Below the pieces are notes generated by a model. It saw only the letters and a list, made by a program, of their open reading frames with translations, was not told where the DNA came from and searched no databases. The translations under genes and the position numbers were made by a program. Positions 9,660-16,955 of a DNA stretch of 64,000 bases are shown here, one piece after another. Source of the stretch: JAFGLZ01 sp964622545 (GTDB taxonomy: Bacteria > Planctomycetota > Phycisphaerae > UBA1845 > JAFGLZ01); contig CAZUQM010000015.1 in the NCBI GenBank assembly GCA_964622545.1, positions 99,345-163,344 of the forward strand. The letters run 5' to 3'. Numbering within the stretch: the stretch's first letter is position 1; each line of letters begins with the position of its first letter.

Positions 9660-9827
9660 CTACTCGGCTTCGGTGTCTTCGGCCTCGCTCTCGGCGGTGT
9701 CGCGTTCCTCAATCGTGTACATGCCGTTCAGCTCTCCATTATCATTCTGGTCAGATCCGGGCGTGCAACAGCCGGGCATGAGAACGGCCAGCATAATGAC
9801 GGCCACGAGCAGCATTCTGGCAGTCAT
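9660..9827 (-). CDS. 55-residue lipoprotein-like peptide
   Basis: The start is the ATG at 9827, with AGGAG (on the minus strand) at 9835-9839, seven bases upstream. The N-terminus MTARMLLVAVIMLAVLMPGC is a short signal sequence ending in a Cys, so a lipoprotein is plausible although the lipobox is not textbook. The mature part is about 35 residues and strongly acidic (EERDTAESEAEDTEAE at the end). It resembles the small entericidin-like lipoproteins only in architecture. No function is assigned. The good ribosome site and typical signal sequence are the case for a real gene. Confidence 0.6.
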   Translation of the reverse strand: MTARMLLVAVIMLAVLMPGCCTPGSDQNDNGELNGMYTIEERDTAESEAEDTEAE

Positions 9828-10048
9828 AATCGGTCTCCTGCGGCCCACCGATAGGGTCGTTCCTTGGGTGGCCCGCATGAGGTGGTCCGAGCGCGAGACA
9901 CCTCCAATAGGCCGTGAGATGCTCGCCAACCCATCCGGCTTTCAAGAAATCGAAACGAACGCGCATGCGACGACGCGTTGCGCCTGGCACGCAGTCGCAT
10001 TCCTCCCACTGCCGGCTTGACCCCGTGTGGGGGCCTCCACTGGGTGCA

Positions 10049-10930
10049 TCAGCACGACGAGGTGTTCTCAGGCAGGGCCGTGGCCGCTACTGTGTCCGAT
10101 CGAGATCCTCGGCGACGGGTCAGCACCGTCATGTCGATGGGCTTGTCGAGCTCCACATGGAAACCGCGTGCGAGGGCAAGCGTCAGGGGCATCAAGACCG
10201 CAGCGAGAACGCTGTCATAGAGCAGGGCCGCAACCCCCTCATCCCAGGGCCACTGCATGCTCCGGTAGATATGGAGATAGTTTGCGAGCCTCAATTGCTC
10301 AGCCAGGCACCCCAGGACGAAGGCCGTTGCGGCCGCCATGACGACGAGGAACGCCACGAACGCCAGATCCTGCCGCCAGACCCGGCCATAGCTCGCCCGA
10401 TGCACAAGGATGGCGCGACATTTCGCGACCAGGAGACCCATGAGCAGGGCCAGCCACACGTGGCAAGACCAGAGCAACAGGCGGCTTACGGCGAATGAGG
10501 TGGGCGAGCCGGATTGGCTCCACACACCCCACCCCAAGCCGAGCGTGCTCAGCAGGTAGACCCATCCAGCAATGCGCCGGTCCAGGCGCCTGGCGAAGAG
10601 AACGCAGCACAAGGCCAGTGGCAAGACGAAAGGAAGCGTCAGCACGGCCAGTGAGACGATCGTGTGGGGGTAGACCGTGCCCTGATGTGGGATCACCGAC
10701 CAATGGACATTGGCGCATCCCGTGGTGACCAGCCAAACAGCGGCCAGTGCCCCCTGAAGCCTTGCCAGGAAGACATCCCACCGGGAGGGAGGTGGGCGTA
10801 GACGCAGCTCTTCCAGATCGAACGCCTCGCCGCACTCGGGGCAGCGGTGCAGCGTCAGCCCGTAGAGGTCGTAATCGCAATGGGGGCAGCGAAGGTGCTC
10901 TCGGACAGCGGCGAACAGCGTCTGGGTCAC
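10049..10930 (-). CDS. zinc-ribbon multi-pass membrane protein
   Basis: 293 residues. It begins at a GTG (10930) with GGAG eight bases upstream. The N-terminus has a four-Cys zinc ribbon: CPHCDYDLYGL at about residues 15-25 and CPECGEAF at 30-37. About six hydrophobic helices follow between residues 55 and 265. Short CPxC-YDLxG-CPECG ribbons fused to membrane helices are common in planctomycete hypothetical proteins. No enzymatic motif is visible. It lies alone on the minus strand between the small lipoprotein and frr. Confidence 0.8.
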   Translation of the reverse strand: MTQTLFAAVREHLRCPHCDYDLYGLTLHRCPECGEAFDLEELRLRPPPSRWDVFLARLQGALAAVWLVTTGCANVHWSVIPHQGTVYPHTIVSLAVLTLPFVLPLALCCVLFARRLDRRIAGWVYLLSTLGLGWGVWSQSGSPTSFAVSRLLLWSCHVWLALLMGLLVAKCRAILVHRASYGRVWRQDLAFVAFLVVMAAATAFVLGCLAEQLRLANYLHIYRSMQWPWDEGVAALLYDSVLAAVLMPLTLALARGFHVELDKPIDMTVLTRRRGSRSDTVAATALPENTSSC

Positions 10931-11074
10931 GGCCGGGTCTCCAGCGGGACACCGGCAAACCGATGGCGTTACTACGCTGATTCATCCTACGGATGGGATA
11001 CGGACCGGACAACCGGTGCTCGCCGGGCACCAGCGGCCGGTCGCGGGCTGGCGGGGTGGGGGGTACGGCGGTGA

Positions 11075-11088
11075 GCAGCGTTCGCTGC
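11075..11088 (-). terminator. weak hairpin just after frr
   Basis: The sequence gcagcgttcgctgc is a perfect self-complementary stem of five to six pairs, starting four bases past the frr stop on the minus strand. No T-run follows, so it is at best a factor-dependent or weak terminator. Confidence 0.25.
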
Positions 11089-11091
11089 GTA

Positions 11092-11658
11092 TCAGATCTC
11101 CTCCAGCTCCTTGGTCTTGGCGTCGACCAGCTCGTCGATCTGCTTCTCGTACTTGTCGGTGAGCTCCTGCACGTTGGCCCGGCAGCGCTCGGCATCGTCC
11201 TCGGTCAGTGTGCTGTCCTTCTTCTCGGCGTCGATCTGCTTGTTGGCGTCGCGCCGGGCGTTGCGGACCGCAACACGTTGGCTCTCGGCCAGCTTTTTGA
11301 TCTGCCCGACGAGCTGTTGCCGGCGCTCGCCGGACAGGGCGGGCACGGGCAGCCGGATGATCCGCCCGTCGCTCATCGGCGTGATGCCGATGTTGGCCGC
11401 CTCGATGCTGCGCTCGATGTCCTTCAGCGTGCTCGGGTCGAACGGCTTGACGACGATCAGCGCCGGCTCCGGCGCGCTGATGGTGGCCAGCTCGCGGAGG
11501 TCCATCGTCGAGCCGTAGGCCGGCACGTCGATCTTCACATGCTCGACCAGGCTCGGGCTGGCCCGTCCGGTTCGAATGGTCCGAAGCTCCGTGCGGAAGT
11601 AATCGACCGCACGCTCCATCTTCTCTTCACACTCGAATTCGATGTCTTCCATGGGCAT
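11092..11658 (-). CDS. frr: ribosome recycling factor
   Basis: 188 residues, the usual length. It splits post-termination ribosomes together with EF-G. Family landmarks are the N-terminal helix with RTELRTIRTGRASPSLVEH (about residues 24-42), the hinge-domain phrases VPAYGSTMDLRELATI and GRIIRLPVPALSGERR, and the long C-terminal helix ESQRVAVRNARRDANKQI through TDKYEKQIDELVDAKTKE. It starts at the ATG at 11658 (an ATG two codons later is possible); GAAGGG lies about ten bases upstream. It is a single-copy housekeeping gene whose promoter is divergent from the tRNA-Arg promoter. It lies outside the island and marks its chromosomal left side. Confidence 0.97.
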   Translation of the reverse strand: MPMEDIEFECEEKMERAVDYFRTELRTIRTGRASPSLVEHVKIDVPAYGSTMDLRELATISAPEPALIVVKPFDPSTLKDIERSIEAANIGITPMSDGRIIRLPVPALSGERRQQLVGQIKKLAESQRVAVRNARRDANKQIDAEKKDSTLTEDDAERCRANVQELTDKYEKQIDELVDAKTKELEEI

Positions 11659-11695
11659 GATCGGGCACCCTTCTCGTTACCGCCAGGATCGGCGT

Positions 11696-11724
11696 ATTCT
11701 AGAAGGCCCTCGCGGGATCAACAA
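11696..11724 (-). promoter_or_regulatory. candidate sigma-70-type promoter of frr
   Basis: On the minus strand: TTGTTG (11719-11724), 17-base spacer, TAGAAT (11696-11701). It lies 38 bases upstream of the frr start and points into it. Confidence 0.5.
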
Positions 11725-11756
11725 GCCTTCACGCCCGAGCCGATCGACGTGCTTCG

Positions 11757-11784
11757 TTGACTTGCCCGACCTCGCCGTTATACT
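11757..11784 (+). promoter_or_regulatory. sigma-70-type promoter of tRNA-Arg
   Basis: TTGACT (11757-11762), 16-base spacer, TATACT (11779-11784). This is the best promoter match in the window. It is followed by a G+C-rich discriminator and the tRNA 57 bases downstream. Confidence 0.75.
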
Positions 11785-11840
11785 GCATGGTTGGTCGGTG
11801 GGCGGGCGGATCGCCCCGTCAGGCCCATCCCGGCATCCGT

Positions 11841-11914
11841 GTCCCAGTAGCTCAATTGGATAGAGCGTTGGCCTCCGGAGCCAGAGGTTGCAGGTTCGAG
11901 TCCTGCCTGGGACG
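11841..11914 (+). tRNA. tRNA-Arg (anticodon CCG)
   Basis: A full cloverleaf can be drawn: acceptor GTCCCAG/CTGGGAC, D-arm GCTC...GAGC with GG in the loop, anticodon stem TTGGC/GCCAG around the loop CTCCGGA (anticodon CCG, reads CGG), T-arm GCAGG/CCTGC with loop TTCGAGT, discriminator G. CCA is not encoded. Its 3' 36 bases recur exactly at 20119-20154, so it is the integration site of the adjoining island and was kept intact by the insertion. Confidence 0.96.
11879..11914. repeat. attachment site copy within tRNA-Arg (attL)
   Basis: These are the 36 bases from the 3' side of the anticodon stem through the discriminator base. They are identical to 20119-20154. The flanking bases differ on both sides (G/C before, G/A after), which defines the repeat exactly. 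Confidence 0.9.
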
Positions 11915-11927
11915 GTTTTCCAAAGCC

Positions 11928-12302
11928 TTAGTCCTCAACATCTTTCGAATCCGGCTGCAAGGCCTGGCGACCCGGAAAAGCCCGGATTTGCCCCGAGTGG
12001 GTCACTTTTGGGTCAGTCAGGTCGCCGTATGGCACGTCTCCAAGCATCTCGCCCTGCGTCTTCCGCGCCTTCCGGAGGTCCGCGTCCCGGACGCTCAGGT
12101 AGTACCGCTGCGTGGTCTTGATGTCGCTGTGACCCGCCAACTGCTGAACGACGTGGATGGGCAAGTGAAGGGCCCAGTTGGTGATGCACGCCCGCCTGAG
12201 ATCGTGAAGGGTATAGGGGCCGACGCCGGCCCTTCGACACATCGTCTTGAACCGACGAAGATGGTTGTTGGCCAGATCCTGATCCGACGCTCGGCTCACG
12301 GA
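11928..12302 (-). pseudogene. truncated tyrosine recombinase/integrase (C-terminal part)
   Basis: About 124 residues of the catalytic half remain. Visible are the HxxR box in YTLHDLRRACITNW, the third-box His in LAGHSDIKTTQRYY and the nucleophile Tyr within RYY. The first catalytic Arg, the Lys strand and the whole core-binding domain are missing. Recognisable integrase sequence stops near 12290-12302, where it abuts the equally truncated alpha-2-macroglobulin frame on the other strand. The open frame continues antisense to that gene, but that part is not integrase-like. The gene reads towards the tRNA, 13 bases away, as in tRNA-targeting islands. It is presumably inactive. Confidence 0.85.
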
Positions 12303-13324
12303 CTTGCGAGTATCTGCTGCGACATGAGCCGCAGCGTATCGACGACGACTACGTGCTGGCGTTGGTGTGCAATGCGCTGTTGGCGATCGATCCCGCCGGC
12401 CAGAGCGCACGACCCTACCTGGCCCGATTGACGGCGACCAAGAAGACCTCGCCGAACGGCAAGCTCGTTTGGTGGGAGCAGCCCTCGAACCGACGGACGA
12501 CCTTCCACGGCTCGGGCCGAAGCGGCAACATCGAGACCACCGCGCTGGCCGCGCTGGCAATGATCAAGGCCGGTGGGAATCCCGGCACCACTCGCGGCGC
12601 CCTGTCGTGGCTCGTCACCCAGAAGGACCGCATGGGGGCATTCCATTCAACCCAAGCGACGGTGTTGGCCCTCAAGGCGCTCGTCGCCGGGACCGGCAAC
12701 GTCATGGGCGAGCCCCGTGAGCGGCGGATCGAGATCGCCATGCCCGACGGGACCAAACGCGATGTGACCATCCCCGCTGATCAAGCGGAGGTCATGAAGC
12801 AGATCGACCTCGGCGAGTATCTCAGTGCGGGCGAGAATCGCATCGTGATCACGGAGCGGAGCGACACCGCCCCGGGCTACCAGCTCTCCTACGCCTATCA
12901 CGTCCCGGAGGTTCCCGACGAAGGCCAATCCGAACCGCTGTCGATCTCGTTGGACTATGATCGAACCGAGCTGGATGTCGGCCAAACGGTTCGTGCGACT
13001 GCAACCATCGTCAGCCGAGCGTCCGCGGTCGCACCGATGGTGATTTTGGACCTTCCGATCCCGGCCGGGTTCCGCCCGACGGGTGCCGATTGGGCGAAGA
13101 AGGTGGCGTCGGGCCAGATCGCGAAATACCAGCTCACGCCCAGAAGCGTCATCGTGTACCTGCGGCAGGTCGAACCGGGTCGGCCCCTGACCCTGCACTA
13201 CCACCTGACGGCCACGATGCCCGTCAAGACACGAGTCGCACCGGCCCGGGCCTACGAGTACTACGATCCGGACACGCGAGGTGAGAGCACGCCCGCGCGG
13301 CTCGTCGTCCGACGTCGGATCTAG
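12299..13324 (+). pseudogene. alpha-2-macroglobulin family protein, 5'-truncated
   Basis: About 341 residues match the C-terminal end of bacterial alpha-2-macroglobulins, whose full length is usually well over 1,400 residues. Visible are the end of the helical thioester domain (CEYLLRHEPQRIDDDYVLAL, then MGAFHSTQATVLALKAL) and the macroglobulin/receptor-binding end (SYAYHVPEVP, then ARAYEYYDPDTRGESTP). The thioester motif, bait region and signal peptide are absent. The frame is already family-like at 12302, upstream of the first possible start (GTG at 12353), so the gene has lost its 5' end. The break coincides with the break in the recombinase, pointing to one deletion or rearrangement that removed both 5' ends. 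Confidence 0.82.
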
Positions 13325-13581
13325 GAAGTTGTTGGTCCCCCTGTTGCATAAGGCCGGAACCGGTAGGCTCCACGTCGCAAGGGGCCGAATCTCATGCGAC
13401 GCTGGAGGGACAAGTATGCCGGAGCGGCCGCCGTGCAAGCACCGTGCGAATCCACTCACACAACCCCGCCGCGAGCAAACGCAGTGCCGACCGGAATTGG
13501 GGTGGTCCGGGGTTCTAGCCGCCTCGTACAATACACGAAATGGCTTAGCAATCTCCGGTCGGCCTCGGTTCAGGGGAACTC

Positions 13582-14415
13582 ATGATCGGCAGCACCGCTC
13601 CCGAGATCGATTTCTTTATGGCTCGGCAGGCGCTGCGGCACTGCGAGCTTTGTGAGTTTCGGTGTGGCGTGGACCGGCAAGCGGGCGAGGGCGGCCGGTG
13701 CGGGTTAGGCCATCGGCCTCGTGTGATTCGGTCGTATATCAGCTATGCCGAGGAGGTCGAGCTTTCGCCCGCGCTGATGGTCTACCTGGGCGGCTGCAAC
13801 CTTCGCTGCCGCTTCTGCACGCAGGCCCCGGATTGCCACGAGCCCGACCGCGGCGTGGATCTGAACGACCCGGATACGTTGTCGAGTATCGATGCGCTCT
13901 CGGCCGAAGCGGCGTGGATCAATTGGGTTGGTGGCGAGCCCAGCCTCCATCCGCACGGGTTGCTTGAGGCTCGTCGTGCCCTGTCCAGCTCGACACCGTG
14001 GCTCCTCAACACCAACGGCTATTTCACGCCGACATGCTTCGATCTGGTCGACGGCCTGTTCGACCTGTACGTGGTGGACTTGAAGTTCGGCCGGAACCAG
14101 TGCGCCCGCGATCTGGCTGGCGCCGAGCGTTACGTGGAGGTTCTTCATCGCAACCTTCGAGGGATCTACGAGACCGGCGAGCAGCGGTTGCTCGTCAGAC
14201 ACTTGTTGCTACCCGGCCACGAGCGATGCTGCTTCGAGCCCATCGTTGCGTGGGTGGCGGCGAACCTTCCCGGTGTTCGGTTTCACCTGATGGGAAGCTA
14301 CGTACCGGGCCCGACGGCGCTTCGAGATGCTTCGCTCGGTTGTACGGTGCCACGTGATGTCCTTGCACAGGCCGAGTCTCGTTGCCGCTCGTTCGGGTTG
14401 AATCTGGTGGAGTGA
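13582..14415 (+). CDS. radical SAM protein (PflA-like)
   Basis: 277 residues. The ATG at 13582 follows CAGGGGAACTC. The cluster motif CNLRCRFC (CX3CX2C) is at about residues 74-81, preceded by MVYLGGC as in pyruvate-formate-lyase-activating-like enzymes. The SAM-binding region has WVGGEPSLHP (GGEP motif) and LLNTNGYFTP, then DLYVVDLKFG. An N-terminal Cys group (CELCEFRCGV and RCGLG, residues 21-42) could bind another metal or cluster. Its substrate is unknown. It is the first gene of the island cassette. The 257 bases upstream contain no convincing gene; a TACAAT at 13527-13532 has no well-placed -35 partner. Confidence 0.9.
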   Translation: MIGSTAPEIDFFMARQALRHCELCEFRCGVDRQAGEGGRCGLGHRPRVIRSYISYAEEVELSPALMVYLGGCNLRCRFCTQAPDCHEPDRGVDLNDPDTLSSIDALSAEAAWINWVGGEPSLHPHGLLEARRALSSSTPWLLNTNGYFTPTCFDLVDGLFDLYVVDLKFGRNQCARDLAGAERYVEVLHRNLRGIYETGEQRLLVRHLLLPGHERCCFEPIVAWVAANLPGVRFHLMGSYVPGPTALRDASLGCTVPRDVLAQAESRCRSFGLNLVE

Positions 14416-14419
14416 CATC

Positions 14420-14629
14420 ATGCCGCGTTCGAAAGACTACGCACGGGCCAAGATAGCTGCCGACGACGATGTAATCATCAGTATCGGGCCGGACGGACGG
14501 GTCTTCTTCCACGATCTGGATCCTGACCTGCTGGCGGTCGCTCTGGCGCTGGATCCCTCAGATCGGCTGATGACCGAGCGGATGGACCGGGCCAAGCTGC
14601 ATCACGAAGATCAGAAGGAGGTGCTTTGA
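14420..14629 (+). CDS. small 69-residue hypothetical protein
   Basis: It starts at 14420, four bases after the radical SAM stop, and its stop TGA shares one base with the next ATG (TGATG). The protein is charged (MPRSKDYARAKIAADDDV, then SIGPDGRVFFHDLDPDLLAV) and has no membrane segment. It could be a small adaptor for the neighbouring AAA ATPase or radical SAM protein. The family is not recognised; the tight coupling on both sides is the main evidence that it is real. Confidence 0.7.
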   Translation: MPRSKDYARAKIAADDDVIISIGPDGRVFFHDLDPDLLAVALALDPSDRLMTERMDRAKLHHEDQKEVL

Positions 14630-16203
14630 TGGCACAGCGTGATGCGCTGAAGGAACTGGAGATTCTGATCCGGGCCAGGTACCCGATTCTTTACGTGATC
14701 ACTTGGGAAGAGGATCGCATCGAGAAAGGTATTCGGACCATCGCCGAGAGGCGAAACAAGAACGTGCTCACCTGGTCGGTGACGACCGGGTTGCGGAAGA
14801 GCGGTGAGGGTGACGGCGAACAACCGGCCAAGTCAGGTAAGCCCGCCGATCCGCTTCAGGCGCTGGACACGGTGATTCAGCACAACGATCCGGCGATCTA
14901 TGTTTTCAAGGATTTCCACTTCTTCATGAACACCCAGTTGACCTGCAACATCCCCTACGTGCGGAGACTTCGTGAGCTCGCCATCGCACTGAACAACAGC
15001 TATAAGACGCTCGTGATCACCGCGCCGGTGCTTCAGATGCCGCCGGAATTGGAAAAAGACATCACGGTGTTGGACTTCAGCTTGCCGGATGCGACCGAAA
15101 TCGATCGGCTGCTGGATCGGATCACGAACCAGTTCAAGGACGACCCCCGTGTCACGATCGCCTTGGACGATAATGGGCGCGAGCAACTGGTCAAGGCGGC
15201 TCTCGGGCTGACCTACAAAGAGGCGGAAAACGTCTTCGCCAAGACGTTGGTCAACGACGGCCGGCTCGACGGGGACGGTGTCAGCGCGGTCTTCGCGGAA
15301 AAGCAGCAGATCATCCGCAAGAGCGGGCTGTTGGAATACTACGACGCGGTCGAGGATTTCAGCCACGTCGGCGGACTGGAGAACCTGCGCGAGTGGCTCG
15401 ATAAACGCTCGAGGGCGTTCACGGATCGGGCGCGAGACTTCGGCCTGCCCGCGCCGAAGGGTGTTCTACTGGTTGGCGTGCAAGGCTGCGGCAAGAGCCT
15501 CTGTGCCAAGGCCGTCAGCCGCCTATGGAAGCTGCCTCTGCTGCGCTTCGACATGGGCCGGATGTTCGGCAGCCTGGTCGGCTCGAGCGAGCAGAACGTC
15601 CGTCGCGCGATTCAGGTGGCCGAGAGCGTGGCGCCGACCGTGCTCTGGGCCGACGAGATCGACAAGGCCTTCTCGGGGTCGGAGGCCTCGGGAAGCACGG
15701 ACGGCGGAACCACGGCCAGGGTGATGAGCACGTTTCTGACGTGGCTCAGCGAGAAGACTTCGCCCGTGTTCGTGGTGGCCACTGCCAACAACATTGCCAA
15801 CCTGCCGCCGGAACTGCTCCGCAAGGGACGGCTGGACGAGATCTTCTTCGTGGACCTGCCGACCGAGGCGGAGCGCCGCGACATCTTTCGGATTCATATC
15901 GAGAGACGGCATCGCGATCCGACCCAGTTCGACTTGGAGGTGCTGGCCGATGCCTCGGCGGGCTTCAGCGGAGCCGAGATCGAGCAGGCCGTCACCAGCG
16001 CCCTCTATGATGTCTTCTATGCCGACGAGGAGTTGAGCACGGAGGCACTGGTGAAAGCGCTGAAAGAGACCGTGCCCCTGTCGCGAACGATGAGTGATCA
16101 GGTGGAAGCCATCCGGGCCTGGGCAGAAGGCCGCGCGCGAAACGCGTCGGTCAAGGCGTCGCTGGCTCCGGAGTACGACCGACGGAAGCTTGAGCTGGAA
16201 TGA
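14629..16203 (+). CDS. Ycf46-type AAA+ ATPase
   Basis: 524 residues. The start is the ATG at 14629 because AAGGAGG lies at 14615-14621, seven bases upstream; a TTG three bases earlier is disfavoured. An N-terminal domain of about 220 residues begins ALKELEILIRARYPILYVIT, characteristic of the chloroplast/cyanobacterial Ycf46 group. The AAA module has Walker A GVQGCGKSLCAKAV (about residue 282), Walker B LWADEIDKAF (about 340), sensor 1 VVATANNIANLPPELL and arginine-finger region RKGRLDEIFFVDLPT. It is soluble. Ycf46 with DUF1257 and DUF2997 neighbours is a recurrent set in cyanobacteria (from general knowledge, not checked here); biochemical function is poorly defined. Confidence 0.92.
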   Translation: MAQRDALKELEILIRARYPILYVITWEEDRIEKGIRTIAERRNKNVLTWSVTTGLRKSGEGDGEQPAKSGKPADPLQALDTVIQHNDPAIYVFKDFHFFMNTQLTCNIPYVRRLRELAIALNNSYKTLVITAPVLQMPPELEKDITVLDFSLPDATEIDRLLDRITNQFKDDPRVTIALDDNGREQLVKAALGLTYKEAENVFAKTLVNDGRLDGDGVSAVFAEKQQIIRKSGLLEYYDAVEDFSHVGGLENLREWLDKRSRAFTDRARDFGLPAPKGVLLVGVQGCGKSLCAKAVSRLWKLPLLRFDMGRMFGSLVGSSEQNVRRAIQVAESVAPTVLWADEIDKAFSGSEASGSTDGGTTARVMSTFLTWLSEKTSPVFVVATANNIANLPPELLRKGRLDEIFFVDLPTEAERRDIFRIHIERRHRDPTQFDLEVLADASAGFSGAEIEQAVTSALYDVFYADEELSTEALVKALKETVPLSRTMSDQVEAIRAWAEGRARNASVKASLAPEYDRRKLELE

Positions 16204-16225
16204 TCCAGCGCGAAAGGAGACCGTC

Positions 16226-16681
16226 ATGAGTGCCGTCTGCATCCTGACCCCCGTGGTGATTGGGTCCTGGCCCGTGATTCAAGCCGCCGTGGCCGGCGCG
16301 ATGGTGGCCATGGGCTTCAGCATGGCCGGCACCACCGAAGACATCGAATCGACACCGGGCACCACCAGCGTGGAAGAGGAGATCTCCAATAGCGAGGTCC
16401 TCGAAGAGCAGATGGCCGCGGGCGAACGGATCGTGGCGGAGAAGGACGGCGTTCGCGTCGAGTTCGGGCGCGATCACCGCGGTACGTGCACGATCTGCAT
16501 GAGCGGCGAGGGTTACTCCAAAGAGGAGCTTCGCGAAATGGGGCGTCAGATCAGTGCCAAGGTCGTTCAGCAGTATGCTTACAACAAGGTGATCACCGAG
16601 CTGAAGGAGCGGGACTACACCGTGGCCGACGAGCAAGTCGCGGTTGACGGCACGATCAAGCTGCACGTTCGACGGAGCTAG
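16226..16681 (+). CDS. DUF1257 (Ycf35-like) protein
   Basis: 151 residues. The ATG at 16226 has AAGGAGA at 16213-16219. A hydrophobic N-terminal stretch (VIQAAVAGAMVAMGFSM) precedes an acidic spacer and the DUF1257 core EGYSKEELREMGRQISAKVV, QQYAYNKVITELKERDY and VDGTIKLHVRR. The terminal HVRR is typical of Ycf35/DUF1257. The hydrophobic start suggests membrane association, which short plastid Ycf35 proteins lack. It follows the Ycf46-type ATPase by 22 bases and precedes DUF2997 by four. It probably works with both. Confidence 0.88.
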   Translation: MSAVCILTPVVIGSWPVIQAAVAGAMVAMGFSMAGTTEDIESTPGTTSVEEEISNSEVLEEQMAAGERIVAEKDGVRVEFGRDHRGTCTICMSGEGYSKEELREMGRQISAKVVQQYAYNKVITELKERDYTVADEQVAVDGTIKLHVRRS

Positions 16682-16685
16682 CGTC

Positions 16686-16892
16686 ATGAAACAGCCCGAG
16701 TTCGAGATTGAGATCCGACCCAACGGCGAGGTCAAGGTGACCGTCAAGGGCGTCAGTGGTCAGGAGTGCCTCAACTACGCCGACATGCTCGCGGAGATCG
16801 TCGGCAAGGAGGAGTCGCGCGAGTTGACGAATGAATACTACGAGCAACAGGACCAGGCCGTCCGGATCGATGCGAAGCAGCGTCGCAGGTGA
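16686..16892 (+). CDS. DUF2997 protein
   Basis: 68 residues from the ATG at 16686. The family pattern EFEIEIRPNGEVKVTVKGV, then GQECLNYADMLAEIVG and NEYYEQ, is clear. DUF2997 proteins are small and co-occur with DUF1257 and Ycf46-type ATPases; the conserved Cys in GQECL is present. It is only four bases after the DUF1257 gene, so the two are surely co-transcribed. Function unknown. Confidence 0.87.
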   Translation: MKQPEFEIEIRPNGEVKVTVKGVSGQECLNYADMLAEIVGKEESRELTNEYYEQQDQAVRIDAKQRRR

Positions 16893-16955
16893 TCAGACAC
16901 GGATCTAGCCTTCGGTGCCCGTATCCCCTCGCGGACCTATGAGGCGGGCTGAGCG

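Noticed and set aside
11928..12560. Full 210-residue recombinase
   Set aside because: Residues before about position 87 are Arg/Pro-rich antisense of the macroglobulin fragment; only the C-terminal 124 residues are integrase.
13394..13585. 63-codon frame before the radical SAM gene
   Set aside because: No ribosome site, no family-like sequence, and it overlaps the radical SAM start.
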